From the NCBI RefSeq assembly GCF_031846485.1, contig NZ_JAVRHQ010000002.1, forward strand, positions 62,001 through 126,000: DNA of 64,000 nt. Direction: 5' to 3'. This document shows positions 27,000 to 36,741 of the stretch, piece after piece. The translations under genes and the position numbers were made by a program. This stretch comes from Autumnicola tepida. Lineage in GTDB: Bacteria > Bacteroidota > Bacteroidia > Flavobacteriales > Flavobacteriaceae. Numbering within the stretch: the stretch's first letter is position 1; each line of letters opens with the position of its first letter. Below the pieces are notes generated by a model. That model did not search any database and had not been told where the DNA came from. It was given only the letters and a program-made list of their open reading frames with translations.

Positions 27000-28127
27000 A
27001 TGAAGACTGTGACCAAACAGCCCCTTTTGCAGAAATATCTTATGAATAACCTGGAGCTTGCCAACAGGGTTGTAATGGCTCCTATGACGAGAAGCCGTGC
27101 AGATAATCCTGAAAACAAACCCACTGAAGGTTTACAGGACGAATACTATGCGCAAAGAGCCAGTGCAGGTTTAATTATTACCGAAGGATCGCAGGTGTCT
27201 AAAGAAGCCGTGGGTTATGTAAACACCCCTGGGATTTACAGCGATGCCCAGATGGAAGGCTGGAAAAAAGTAACTGAAAAAGTACATGCCGCCAATGGTA
27301 AAATTTTTATTCAGCTTTGGCATGTTGGCAGGATGTCCCATCCAGATTTTCATAACGGGAATTTGCCTTTAGCCCCTTCAGCTATTAATCCTGAAGCAAA
27401 ATCTTTTACTCCTGATGGTTTTAAAGACACCGTTACCCCAAAAGAAATGACCGTTGAGGATATTAAAAGAACCGTACAGGATTTTAAAAATGCGGCTAAA
27501 AATGCCATGACAGCAGGATTTGACGGAGTAGAAATACACTCTTCCAACGGTTACCTTTTCCACCAGTTTTTTAATGCCACTTCCAATCATCGAACAGATG
27601 AGTATGGAGGATCTATAGAAAACCGGGCACGATTCCTATTTGAGGTTTTAGACGCCGTGAAAGAAGTTATGCCCGAAAACAGGATAGGGTTGCGGTTAAA
27701 TCCTTCTCTTAATGGCATCTTTGGAATGACAATGGACGAAGAAACTATCCCGACTTTCGATTATATAATTGAGAAGCTAAACAAATACGATTTGGCTTAC
27801 CTGCATTTATCAGAACCCTTTAATGACGTTTCTGATATTCCTTTTGCTGAAACCGAAATTGCAAAAAGGTACCGCCCAATTTACGAAGGGACTATTATTA
27901 TAAATGGCAATTTTGACCAGGAAAAAGGGAATAATGTTATAGAGGAAGGAAATGCCGATCTTGTGGCTTTTGGAAAACCCTACATTTCCAATCCAGATCT
28001 TGTGGAGCGCTTTCAAAAAAATGTTCCTTTAACCCAGTGGGATGAAGATACCTTCTACACACCTGGTAAAAAGGGATATCTTGATTATGAGGCCAAAGCC
28101 TTAAATAAAGAAGAAGTAAATTCATAA
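27000..28127 (+). CDS. Old yellow enzyme-family alkene reductase
   Basis: A 375-residue FMN-dependent TIM-barrel enzyme that reduces activated C=C bonds (and often nitro compounds) with NAD(P)H. Visible motifs are RVVMAPMTRSRA at the start, the ligand-binding pair His/Asn in FDGVEIHSSNGYLFHQF, the family signature NHRTDEYGGSIENRARF, and DLVAFGKPYISNPDLVERF for FMN phosphate. It is typically induced by electrophile stress. A palindrome at 26850-26867 upstream may be a regulatory site, and the next gene (an MDR oxidoreductase) is convergent, a frequent pairing in electrophile detoxification. Confidence 0.93.
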   Translation: MKTVTKQPLLQKYLMNNLELANRVVMAPMTRSRADNPENKPTEGLQDEYYAQRASAGLIITEGSQVSKEAVGYVNTPGIYSDAQMEGWKKVTEKVHAANGKIFIQLWHVGRMSHPDFHNGNLPLAPSAINPEAKSFTPDGFKDTVTPKEMTVEDIKRTVQDFKNAAKNAMTAGFDGVEIHSSNGYLFHQFFNATSNHRTDEYGGSIENRARFLFEVLDAVKEVMPENRIGLRLNPSLNGIFGMTMDEETIPTFDYIIEKLNKYDLAYLHLSEPFNDVSDIPFAETEIAKRYRPIYEGTIIINGNFDQEKGNNVIEEGNADLVAFGKPYISNPDLVERFQKNVPLTQWDEDTFYTPGKKGYLDYEAKALNKEEVNS

Positions 28128-28246
28128 GAATTTTCTGTACATTGCAATAGAAGAGGTGCATTCCTGAGATTAATTTTACTCTTGGCCCATCCCATGTAAA
28201 ACCGGGTCTGTAGTATAAAATAATTTCAGGAAGCACCTTTTTCTTT

Positions 28247-29260
28247 CTAAAACTTTATCACATTCTTTCCTATTGATTTCCCGGACTCCTGGAGCTTGTG
28301 TACTTTCTTAAAAGTTTCTGCACTTAACCCCTGAAAAGTATCATTTATAGTAGATTCCAGAACGCCTTCTTCCAACAGGCTGGACAGCCTTTCCAAAATT
28401 TCATGTTGTTCATGCATGTCATCTGTCTTTAGCGTGGGACGCGTAAACATTAGTTCCCAGTGAAACGCCACACTTTTGTTCTTCAGCTTATTTAAATCTA
28501 CAGGCTCACTTGTTTCCACTATAGAACAAATATGTCCCTGTGGTTTAATGAGTTCAGCCATTGCCTCCCAGTGTAGTTCGGTATTAGAGAAATTAAGGAT
28601 ATAATCAACCTCATCAAAACCCGCCTTTTTCATTTCTTTCAGCAAATTTTTATGGTTCACCACCACATCGGCTCCTTTTTCACGAGACCATTTTTCAGTT
28701 TCTTCACGGGAAGCAGTGGCAATAACCTTCATTTGGGTAAGCTTTTTCAGCAACTGAATTCCTATGGAGCCTACACCACCGGCACCACCTATTACCAGTA
28801 TGGTTTTACCCATCCCACTATTTTCAGCAATTTTTAGTCTTTCAAAAATACATTCCCATGCGGTAAGAGAGGTGAGGGGCATGGCAGCCGCCTCTTCCCA
28901 GGATAAATTTTGAGGTTTATGGCCCACACTTCGCTCATCCACAACCTGGTATTCCGCATTGCAACCAGGGCGGTTAATAACTCCGGCGTAAAAAACCTCA
29001 TCTCCTTTTCTAAAGTTTTTTACTTTTTCTCCAACGGCTTCAACCACACCGGCAGCATCCCATCCAATAATTTTCGGGCTTTCAAGTTCCTTTTCTTTGG
29101 CGGCACTTTGTCTTACTTTATAATCCACCGGATTTACCGATACTGCTTCGATCTTTACCAGGAGATCATTTTCGCCTGGAGTTGGCTTATCAGTTTCAAA
29201 TTCTATAAAACTATTTTCTTCTTCAATAGGTAAACTTTTCTTAAATCCTACAGCTTTCAT
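28247..29260 (-). CDS. Zinc-independent MDR/quinone oxidoreductase-type alcohol dehydrogenase
   Basis: A 337-residue medium-chain dehydrogenase. The GroES-like N-terminal domain (PVDYKVRQSAA, IIGWDAAGVVEAVGEKVKNFRKGDEVFYAG) lacks the usual structural and catalytic zinc cysteines, placing it with the zinc-independent quinone oxidoreductases. The nucleotide-binding motif is GMGKTILVIGGAGGVGSIGIQLLK. It probably reduces quinones or enals with NADPH. It is convergent with the old yellow enzyme gene, and both may belong to one detoxification response. The ATG is at 29260. Confidence 0.88.
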   Translation of the reverse strand: MKAVGFKKSLPIEEENSFIEFETDKPTPGENDLLVKIEAVSVNPVDYKVRQSAAKEKELESPKIIGWDAAGVVEAVGEKVKNFRKGDEVFYAGVINRPGCNAEYQVVDERSVGHKPQNLSWEEAAAMPLTSLTAWECIFERLKIAENSGMGKTILVIGGAGGVGSIGIQLLKKLTQMKVIATASREETEKWSREKGADVVVNHKNLLKEMKKAGFDEVDYILNFSNTELHWEAMAELIKPQGHICSIVETSEPVDLNKLKNKSVAFHWELMFTRPTLKTDDMHEQHEILERLSSLLEEGVLESTINDTFQGLSAETFKKVHKLQESGKSIGKNVIKF

Positions 29261-29561
29261 TTTTTTGGTTTTTTATTCTTCGGAATTTACAAAAGAGCAT
29301 TCACTTAAGAATGAAGATGAGGAAAGTTAACTTCTGTTTTAACTATTTTTGCCGTAAAGGATAAACCAATAGTGGCACCAGCTACAAATGGATATTTGTA
29401 TTTTCCTGCAGATGTTTTAATAGAATTAAATCTTATATTTGCATTATTCCTGATGGTAATAATTTCCTTTTCAAATTTAAAGATCGCACGCCGGACTTTA
29501 TTTTTAAAAATTAATTTATTACATTAATGGACCTAAATAAAAAAATAATTTAAACAGACTA
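29261..29561. other. 301-base intergenic region with a possible promoter box
   Basis: The gap lies between the divergent MDR and cold-shock genes. TATATTTG at 29434-29441 matches TAnnTTTG exactly, but no TTTG lies 17-23 bases upstream, so it is only a weak promoter candidate for the cold-shock gene. I see no gene in this stretch. Confidence 0.4.
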
Positions 29562-30011
29562 ATGGCAAAATCTCAACAGACATTTAATAAAATTGAAAAA
29601 GAAAAACAAAAAGCCAAGAAGAGGGAAGAAAAGCGAAAGAAGAAAGAAGAACGCAAATCAAGCTCCAAAGGAAGTTCTTTTGAGATAGCCTATGTTGATA
29701 AAAATGGTAATCTTACCGATACCCCGCCAGATCCGGCAGATAAGGTAGAGATAGATGCTTCTGAAATTGAAATAGGGGTGCCTAAAAAAGAGGAGCGTGA
29801 TGAAGAAGATAAACATGCGCCAAAAGAGGGTAAGGTTTCTTTCTTTGATCATTCTAAAGGTTTTGGATTTATTATAGATAATTCCACCCAGGAAAAACAT
29901 TTTGTGCACGTAAGCGGCCTTATTGACGAAATTGATGAAAATGACAAGGTAACTTACGAGCTGGAAAAAGGCCTTAAAGGGATGAATGCCGTTCGGGTGA
30001 AGAAAATTTAA
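29562..30011 (+). CDS. Cold-shock domain protein with long basic N-terminus
   Basis: 149 residues in two parts. The first 45 are almost all Lys, Glu, Arg and Ser (KEKQKAKKREEKRKKKEERK) and look like a disordered or helical nucleic-acid-binding tail. The last 62 residues form a cold-shock domain with the RNP1-like motif KGFGFIID and an RNP2-like FVHVSGL, on the nucleic acid-binding face. It is probably an RNA chaperone. The gene ends with a strong terminator at 30036. Confidence 0.9.
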   Translation: MAKSQQTFNKIEKEKQKAKKREEKRKKKEERKSSSKGSSFEIAYVDKNGNLTDTPPDPADKVEIDASEIEIGVPKKEERDEEDKHAPKEGKVSFFDHSKGFGFIIDNSTQEKHFVHVSGLIDEIDENDKVTYELEKGLKGMNAVRVKKI

Positions 30012-30035
30012 TCAGCTTTATTTTTATAATATTTA

Positions 30036-30064
30036 AAAGCTTCCGTTTCCCGGGAGCTTTTTTT
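30036..30064 (+). terminator. Rho-independent terminator after the cold-shock gene
   Basis: A 9-bp stem with one G-T pair (AAAGCTTCC at 30036-30044 with GGGAGCTTT at 30052-30060), 7-base loop, followed by T residues. Confidence 0.75.
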
Positions 30065-30121
30065 ATGCCTTCAAATTTACATAATTGATTCCAGCCATTT
30101 AAATTGATGTACTTTTGGAGC

Positions 30122-31444
30122 ATGCAAAAATCGGTTAGAACTCAGGAGCAAATCCTGCAAAAGTTAGGAATAGAAAAGCTTAATCCCATGCAGGAGGAAG
30201 CTTTAAATTCAATAAAAGAAAAAGAAAATATCCTGCTTCTTTCCCCCACTGGAACAGGAAAAACCCTTGCTTTCCTTTTACCACTTGTAGAAGCGCTGGA
30301 GCCAGTTTTAGAAGAAGTACAGGCAATTATCCTGGTGCCTTCCAGGGAACTTGCCATTCAGATAGAACAGGTGCTTAGGGAAATGGGTTCTGGTTTAAAA
30401 GCAAATGCCGTGTATGGCGGCAGGGCATTTTCAAAAGATAAACATGAATTACAACATGCTCCTGCGGTGCTGATTGGAACCCCCGGCAGGCTTGCCGATC
30501 ATTTACGAAGAGGTAGCTTTACCACAGAAAATATCCATACACTCATTTTAGATGAATTTGATAAATCCCTGGAAGTTGGATTTGAAGAAGAAATGAAAGA
30601 AATTATCACGGCACTTCCAAACCTGAAAAAGAGGATCCTTACTTCAGCTACACAAAACATGGAAATTCCTGCTTTTGCCGGCCTGGGAAAGCCTGATATT
30701 ATTAATTATTTATCAGAGGCAAATCCTGGCCTGAAGACAGAAATTGTTGTTTCTCCTTCCCGGGACAAACTTCTAAGCCTGGTAAAACTCCTGAAAACTA
30801 CCGGAAGCAAATCCGGGATCATATTTTGCAATTTTAAAGACAGTATTGCCGAAGTGAGCGATTTTCTTCAGAAGAACGCCATTAATCATGGTTGTTTTAG
30901 CGGGGGAATGGAGCAAAAGGAGCGGGAGCGATCACTTATAAAATTCAGAAATGGCACCTACAGGATTTTGCTGGCTACAGATCTGGCTGCAAGGGGAATT
31001 GATGTGCCTGAAATTGGTTTTATTGTACATTACCAGCTTCCCCACAGGAAAGAAGAATTTATACACAGAAACGGCCGCACGGCACGTATGCATAAGGAAG
31101 GTGTGGCATACGTTCTTCAGCATGAAAAGGAAATACTGCCGGAATATATTGTACCCGATGGTGTTGTGAAAACTATTGAGGATAATCAAATTGATCAGCA
31201 TCAGAAAAAAGATTACCGCGCAACCTTATTTATTTCCGGAGGAAGAAAAGATAAAATCTCCAAAGGGGATATTGCCGGGCTTTTCCTAAAGCAGGGTAAG
31301 CTCGCAAAAGATGAGCTGGGCCTTATTGAACTTAAGCAGGATTGTGCTTTTGTTTCAGTCCCTTCTTCAAAAGCGGCAAATCTTGTGTCCACACTAAACA
31401 ATACCCGGCTTAAAAAGAAAAAGGTGAGAATAAAAATGCTATAA
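30122..31444 (+). CDS. DEAD-box RNA helicase with DbpA-type C-terminal domain
   Basis: About 440 residues with all helicase motifs: Q-motif around LNPMQEEAL, P-loop SPTGTGKT (about 41-48), PSRELAIQ, GTPGRL, motif II DEFD instead of DEAD, SAT, and RGIDVPEIGFIVHYQLP/HRNGRTARMHKEG. The last 75 residues (RATLFISGGRKDKISKGDIAGLFL...KKKVRIKML) match the DbpA RNA-recognition domain that targets 23S rRNA hairpin 92 in Escherichia coli. A role in ribosome assembly is therefore likely. I start at ATG 30122; in-frame TTG 30104 and ATG 30107 lie upstream. Confidence 0.9.
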   Translation: MQKSVRTQEQILQKLGIEKLNPMQEEALNSIKEKENILLLSPTGTGKTLAFLLPLVEALEPVLEEVQAIILVPSRELAIQIEQVLREMGSGLKANAVYGGRAFSKDKHELQHAPAVLIGTPGRLADHLRRGSFTTENIHTLILDEFDKSLEVGFEEEMKEIITALPNLKKRILTSATQNMEIPAFAGLGKPDIINYLSEANPGLKTEIVVSPSRDKLLSLVKLLKTTGSKSGIIFCNFKDSIAEVSDFLQKNAINHGCFSGGMEQKERERSLIKFRNGTYRILLATDLAARGIDVPEIGFIVHYQLPHRKEEFIHRNGRTARMHKEGVAYVLQHEKEILPEYIVPDGVVKTIEDNQIDQHQKKDYRATLFISGGRKDKISKGDIAGLFLKQGKLAKDELGLIELKQDCAFVSVPSSKAANLVSTLNNTRLKKKKVRIKML

Positions 31445-31471
31445 TTTTGCAATTTGTTCCTTATCTAAGCT

Positions 31472-32713
31472 TTAATTCTCTTTATCAGATTTTCTTAGCC
31501 TGTAAGACAATCTTTCAAACGGCAGGCTGGTCACTCCATGAATAATGGTAGATGCAAAAACCATTAGCGTGGGAATAATCCAGACTTCTTCAACACTTGT
31601 GTTCTCTTTGGCATGTAAGGCGTAGTATAGCGCCGCAACTCCTATGGGCCCAAACCATCCCATTACCAGGACTTCGTTTAATTTTTTTCTGAATTTTGGG
31701 ATGATCGGCATAAGTAACAGTAAAGCGGGAATTCTTCTGAATAAGAGGATTCCAACACAAATAAGCACCGCCGTCCAGCCTAAATTCAGCCATTCCTGCC
31801 ATGGCAGTGCAATTCCTAAAAAGAAGAATACCGGAATGGTAAAAATTCGTTCCATAGATTCCTGTACGCGTTCTTCCTGTAAATCTTCCTGTTTATTCAG
31901 GTAACGTGCGTAACCCAGTCCTCCTACAAAAACCCCGATTATCCCGTTCATACTTAAAGCATCAAGTCCTGAGAGCAGCATAAAGGCAAGGGCAAGGCTG
32001 AAAGGAAGTACAGACTTTCGATTCATAATATTATGCTCATGGGCCTTATGCATTAAAAATCCGGCTACTCGTCCGGTTATATACGCGATAACCGAGCACA
32101 AGATTGTTTCATATAGAATGGTATCCTGTAAAAATTTAGCGGTGGGAAAATTATTCCATCCATTGTTCACCAGGAATATTGAGAACAGTACAATGGGATA
32201 AGCCAGCCCATCATTGGCACCCGCCTCAAAAGATAGTGTTCTTCTAACCATGGAAGGCAAATATTTTTTAGCTTTTTCCCCGGTAATAAGTGTTGCTGCA
32301 ATTACAGGATCTGTTGGGGTGATTATTGCGCCAAAGAGCAGGCATTGCGTAAAGCTAAAACCATCCAGCAACACATAAAATATTGTGGTGCTCAACAGGC
32401 ACATAAATACCATTCCCAGGCAAATAATTACGGACTGGCTCCAGAGATGTTTTCTGAAAAAATTATCAGGTATTCTTAAGGCAGTGGCCATTAAAGCCAT
32501 AGCGATGGTGAATTCACAGGCAATCTTCATTGTTCCTTCCGCGTGGAGTTCATCTTTAAACTGAATAATATCCAATACCATTGGCCCCAATAAAATTCCA
32601 AGGAGCATAGCGAGAAGCGGACCGGTGAGAAAAACATCTTCCATCCATTTAAACAATCCTCCTGACGCCAGGATTAACAGGCTAACAAAAAATACTGATA
32701 ACATTAAATCCAT
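31472..32713 (-). CDS. Cation:proton antiporter (CPA1 type)
   Basis: A 413-residue polytopic membrane protein with the sodium/proton exchanger features: CLLFGAIITPTDPVIAATLITG, where TDP is part of the ion-binding helix break, and LSFEAGANDGLAYPIVLFS, in which the ND pair carries the ion. It exchanges Na+ or K+ for H+ and fits a halotolerant host. ATG 32713 is preferred; a TTG at 32773 would add 20 residues. The gene trails the SDR gene on the same strand by 97 bases and may belong to its operon. Confidence 0.88.
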   Translation of the reverse strand: MDLMLSVFFVSLLILASGGLFKWMEDVFLTGPLLAMLLGILLGPMVLDIIQFKDELHAEGTMKIACEFTIAMALMATALRIPDNFFRKHLWSQSVIICLGMVFMCLLSTTIFYVLLDGFSFTQCLLFGAIITPTDPVIAATLITGEKAKKYLPSMVRRTLSFEAGANDGLAYPIVLFSIFLVNNGWNNFPTAKFLQDTILYETILCSVIAYITGRVAGFLMHKAHEHNIMNRKSVLPFSLALAFMLLSGLDALSMNGIIGVFVGGLGYARYLNKQEDLQEERVQESMERIFTIPVFFFLGIALPWQEWLNLGWTAVLICVGILLFRRIPALLLLMPIIPKFRKKLNEVLVMGWFGPIGVAALYYALHAKENTSVEEVWIIPTLMVFASTIIHGVTSLPFERLSYRLRKSDKEN

Positions 32714-32810
32714 AAATGCGCTCTTTTTACTGAAAATAAAAACATTTCCAATCGCCAGGCACAAAGCCAGCAATTGAAAATGTTATTACTTGTAATCTTT
32801 TTATTTTATT

Positions 32811-33809
32811 TTAATCATTTTTCCCCATAATTGAAGAAAACAATGTCGCTCCTATAAATGTTCCTGCAATAAGCCCCAGGGTTTTTCTATGTTCATACAA
32901 TTTATCATAGATACTGTAATCCTGGGCTTGGTCACTAAAGCCTCCATAAGTTCCCTGATCACCGGGTACTGGCTCCCATAGGTTATCCTGCCTGTCTGGA
33001 TCTTCATCATGTGGGGTTAATTGCCCGCTAATCCCATTTTCAGCCATATAATGATCGAGATAAGCAGGAAGTACTTTATTTCCCAAAACTGTTTTTAAGG
33101 TGGAATAGCCAACCATACGAAGCCTTTCCCCAGATTCGGCAACTTCAACAATCGCCCTTGCCGCCACTTCAGGCTGAAAAATTTTGCCCATAGGCTTGGG
33201 CTTTTTATTAAAGCGGGTTTTAACCCAGCCAAACTGGGTAGTGTTCATTGCAGGAAGGTGAACTATGGAAAGGCTAACGTTAATCCCGTCATGAAGCAAT
33301 TCTGACCTAAGAGATTCAAAAAACCCCTGAATGGCATGCTTCGAACCGCAGTAGGCGGACTGAAGTGGGATTCCCCTGTAAGACAAGGCGGAACCGACCA
33401 TGATAATCCTGCCGCAGTTCCTGTCTTTCATTCTTTTTAAGGCTGCCAGGGTTCCGTACACCTGTCCAAGATAAGTTACCTCTGTCACCCTTTTATATTC
33501 TTCAGGAGTCATGTCAATAACTTTACTAAAAACGCTCACCATCGCGTTGTTTATCCAAACATCAATAGGGCCTATGTTTTCTTCGGCATAATCTGCAGCC
33601 TGTTCCAGTTGTTCGGCATTGGCAACATCGGCAATGTAGGTCCAGGCCTGGCCGCCCTCTTCTTCCACCTCTCGTTTTGCTCCTTCGAGGCCGTCCCTGC
33701 CCCGTGCTACGAGGAGTATTTTAGCACCTTCTTTTGCGAATTCCCTGGCTGTGGCCCTTCCAACTCCTGCAGAAGCACCTGTTATAACGACTGTTTTTGA
33801 TTTCATCAT
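32811..33809 (-). CDS. Short-chain dehydrogenase with C-terminal membrane segment
   Basis: The NAD(P)-binding motif TGASAGVGRATA, NNAMVSV and catalytic YCGSK (Tyr/Lys) are all present in the first 165 residues, so the fold is a classical SDR. The length, 332 residues, exceeds a usual 250 and the extra C-terminus ends with a hydrophobic helix (LGLIAGTFIGATLFSS), which should tether the enzyme to the membrane. Two start ATGs at 33809 and 33806 are adjacent. The gene follows the large FAD/Fe-S dehydrogenase by 23 bases. Substrate unknown; an alcohol or sugar in the same pathway is plausible. Confidence 0.85.
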   Translation of the reverse strand: MMKSKTVVITGASAGVGRATAREFAKEGAKILLVARGRDGLEGAKREVEEEGGQAWTYIADVANAEQLEQAADYAEENIGPIDVWINNAMVSVFSKVIDMTPEEYKRVTEVTYLGQVYGTLAALKRMKDRNCGRIIMVGSALSYRGIPLQSAYCGSKHAIQGFFESLRSELLHDGINVSLSIVHLPAMNTTQFGWVKTRFNKKPKPMGKIFQPEVAARAIVEVAESGERLRMVGYSTLKTVLGNKVLPAYLDHYMAENGISGQLTPHDEDPDRQDNLWEPVPGDQGTYGGFSDQAQDYSIYDKLYEHRKTLGLIAGTFIGATLFSSIMGKND

Positions 33810-33832
33810 TGTTTTTCTGGTTTTTGAATTGT

Positions 33833-36730
33833 TTATCTTTCTTCTATGGCCCTGGCTAAAATTAGCGCCGGGTGTTCCGGCATTTTACCGGTACCATGAT
33901 TTATTTGTTCCCGGCAGCTAAAGCCATCGGTAATTAATAAATCTTCATCCATTTTTCGAACTGCCGGAAAAATCACTCTTTCCCCGGCTTTCATTGAAAT
34001 TTTATATTTTTCTCCTTTTTCAAATCCAAAACTACCTGCAAGCCCGCAACATCCCGAGTCGGGGACATTTACCTCCACGCCTGCTTTTTTAAGCACTTCC
34101 AGATCGGCATCATAACCCATTACAGCATTATGATGGCAGTGCTTCTGCATAAGCGCGGTTTCCCCAAGCTTCTTAAAATGAAAATTATCTTCATGCTCCA
34201 GGATAAATTCAGGCAGGGTTTTAAAATTCTTTTTAAGCCGAAGCGCATTATTGTCATTCGGAAAAAGATTTCCTAATTCATTCCTGAAAACCGCTATACA
34301 ACTGGCTTCCAAACCAACAAACGGAACTCCATCCTGAATGAGATGGTTAAGATTATCCAGAATATTCCTCAAATAAGAACGGGCCTCATCTAACATCCCG
34401 AAATCGTAAAGCGGGCGGCCGCAGCAAAATTTCCTTTTGGGAACTATTACCCTGAACCCTGCACTTTTCAAGATCTTTTCTCCAGCCTGCAAAACTTCCG
34501 GAAAAAAATAGTTGTTAAACGTATCCGGCCATAATACAACAGCTTTTTCAAGGTCGTGTTTATCTTCAGAATACCGGTGGATTTTTGTAAAAGGTTTATC
34601 GGCAAATTTTGGAATTTCCCGCTGGGGTGCAATATCTCCCATGGATTTCATGATCTTGGAAAATGTATCCTGATGGCTTACAAAATTGGCTACACCACTC
34701 ATTTTTGAAGCTTTTTCAGCCCATTTATCTATGTAGCCAAAGGCATAAGCAGATCTTGGCCGTACTTTATCTTTATAATAATGGGCAAGGAATTCAGCTT
34801 TGTAAGTAGCCATGTCCACACTCACCGGGCATTCGTCCAGGCAGCCCTTGCAGGCAAGGCAAAGATCCAGGGATTCTTTTACCTTTTCATTTTTAAATCC
34901 TCCTTCCAGTTCCTTTCCGCGCATCATTTCAAAAAGCAGGTGGGCACGGCCACGGGTTACATGCTTTTCATCCCGGGTAACCATATAACTGGGGCACATG
35001 GTGCCAGATTCTGTTTTCCTGCATTTTCCCACACCCACGCAACGCATAGTGGCGCGGTGAAAACTGCCTTTATCTTCAGGATACTTAAAATAAGTTTTTT
35101 CTGGATCTTTCGGATTAAAATCTGTGCCTAAACGCAGGTTTTGATCTCTCTTCATGGGATCTATTACTTTGCCTGGGTTCATCTTCCAGTCAGGATCCCA
35201 GGTTTCCTTGAATTTGTGAAAAGCCTCCATCAACTTTTCCCCGTACATCTTATGCAGCAACGGTCCACGAGCCTGCCCGTCTCCATGTTCACCGGAAAGG
35301 GAACCGCCCATACTTACTACAAGGTCCGCAGCTTCATCGGTAAAACTTTTATATTTTTCTATTCCCTCTTTTGTTTTCAGGTCAAAATCAACACGGCAGT
35401 GGATACATCCCTGCCCAAAATGGCCGTACATTGATGGATTATAGCCATATTTTTGAAATAGTTTCCTAAGGGCGCGAAGATAATCCCCGACTTTTGCCGG
35501 TGGTACAGCAGAATCTTCCCAACCGGGCCACATATCTGGTAAGCCCTCGACAAATGCGGTAGCCCCTAAACCTGCTTCCCTTATTTCCCAAACTCTCTGC
35601 TCTTCCTTTTTGTCATCATAAAGCTTCATATCGGGAGCATTGGAAGTGCCCTTCAGCTGGTCCATAAGCTTTCTTGCTTTCCCGTCTGTTTCTTCCTTGT
35701 TATCACCGCCAAATTCCACAAGCAACCATCCATCTCCTTTGGGCAACAAATTCAGCACCTCTTCATGAAGATGCTTTTTGTGCATATAAGTGATCAATTT
35801 CTTATCCATGCCTTCCAGGCCGATTGGCTTATGCTTCATAATTTCAATTACATGATCCCCGGCTTCATAGGCTGAATCATAACCTAAAATTAATAGTGAT
35901 CTGGCTTTTGGAAGGGTGATTACCCGTACCGTAGCTTCAAGGAAAACGGCACAGGTAGATTCGGTTCCCACCAAAGACCTGGCAACGTTAAAATTTCTTT
36001 CCGGAAGGAGTTCATCAAGATTATAACCGGAAACCCTCCTGGGAATTTCAGGAATGCCATCCCTTATTTCCTGCTGATAGTCATCTCTTATTTTTTTAAG
36101 GCCTTTGTAAATTTTTCCTTTAGGATCATCTTCTGAAATAATTTTTCCCAGTTCTTCTTCTGAAGTTTCCCCGGCTTCAAAAACACTTCCGTCATAGGTG
36201 AGCACTTCCATAGACTGTACAAAATCTGAGGTTCTTACCCCGCCATCTTCCACCTGGGCCATAACAGAATGTATTCCGCAGGAATTATTTCCCATCATTC
36301 CGCCAAGGGTACAATGGTCATGAGTAGCGGGATCGGGTCCAAAAATAAGGTCATATTTAGCCAATTGCCGGTTAAGATCGTCAAGCACGAGACCCGTTTG
36401 CACCCTTGCAGTTTTCTTTTCGTGATCAATCTCCAGTATCTTATTATAGTGTCTGCTAAAATCCATTACCAGTCCCGAGTTACAACATTCTCCGGCCAGG
36501 CTTGTCCCACCGCCGCGGGTAAGCAGGTGCAAATCGTACTCCCGGCATAGATTTACCGTATTAATAATATCTTCTTTATCTTTTGGATAAACCACTCCTA
36601 CAGGAACCTGCCGGTAATTGGAAGCATCTGTGGCGTATAACGCCCGGTAATCTTCTTCAAAATTTACTTCCCCTTTTATGGCTTCCTTTAATTTTTCCCC
36701 TAGTTCCCCGTATTGCTCTATATTTTGCAT
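33833..36730 (-). CDS. FAD/Fe-S dehydrogenase of the glycolate oxidase (GlcD-GlcF) fusion type
   Basis: A 965-residue fusion. Residues about 30-280 bind FAD in a PCMH domain (HLLTRGGGTSLAGECCNSGLVMD), and about 280-530 form the FAD-linked oxidase C-terminal domain (YGHFGQGCIHCRVDF, GSLSGEHGDGQARGPLL). After this come Fe-S motifs (a CVGVGKCRK cluster and the ferredoxin-like CLACKGCLDECP) and two CCG modules (FCCGRPLYDFG, CCGLAGSFGFE). This layout is that of D-2-hydroxyacid dehydrogenases such as YdiJ, which pass electrons to the quinone pool. Substrate unknown: D-lactate, D-2-hydroxyglutarate or glycolate are candidates. Start codon ATG 36730, 11 bases from the upstream gene. Confidence 0.9.
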   Translation of the reverse strand: MQNIEQYGELGEKLKEAIKGEVNFEEDYRALYATDASNYRQVPVGVVYPKDKEDIINTVNLCREYDLHLLTRGGGTSLAGECCNSGLVMDFSRHYNKILEIDHEKKTARVQTGLVLDDLNRQLAKYDLIFGPDPATHDHCTLGGMMGNNSCGIHSVMAQVEDGGVRTSDFVQSMEVLTYDGSVFEAGETSEEELGKIISEDDPKGKIYKGLKKIRDDYQQEIRDGIPEIPRRVSGYNLDELLPERNFNVARSLVGTESTCAVFLEATVRVITLPKARSLLILGYDSAYEAGDHVIEIMKHKPIGLEGMDKKLITYMHKKHLHEEVLNLLPKGDGWLLVEFGGDNKEETDGKARKLMDQLKGTSNAPDMKLYDDKKEEQRVWEIREAGLGATAFVEGLPDMWPGWEDSAVPPAKVGDYLRALRKLFQKYGYNPSMYGHFGQGCIHCRVDFDLKTKEGIEKYKSFTDEAADLVVSMGGSLSGEHGDGQARGPLLHKMYGEKLMEAFHKFKETWDPDWKMNPGKVIDPMKRDQNLRLGTDFNPKDPEKTYFKYPEDKGSFHRATMRCVGVGKCRKTESGTMCPSYMVTRDEKHVTRGRAHLLFEMMRGKELEGGFKNEKVKESLDLCLACKGCLDECPVSVDMATYKAEFLAHYYKDKVRPRSAYAFGYIDKWAEKASKMSGVANFVSHQDTFSKIMKSMGDIAPQREIPKFADKPFTKIHRYSEDKHDLEKAVVLWPDTFNNYFFPEVLQAGEKILKSAGFRVIVPKRKFCCGRPLYDFGMLDEARSYLRNILDNLNHLIQDGVPFVGLEASCIAVFRNELGNLFPNDNNALRLKKNFKTLPEFILEHEDNFHFKKLGETALMQKHCHHNAVMGYDADLEVLKKAGVEVNVPDSGCCGLAGSFGFEKGEKYKISMKAGERVIFPAVRKMDEDLLITDGFSCREQINHGTGKMPEHPALILARAIEER

Positions 36731-36741
36731 TCTATTTCTTT

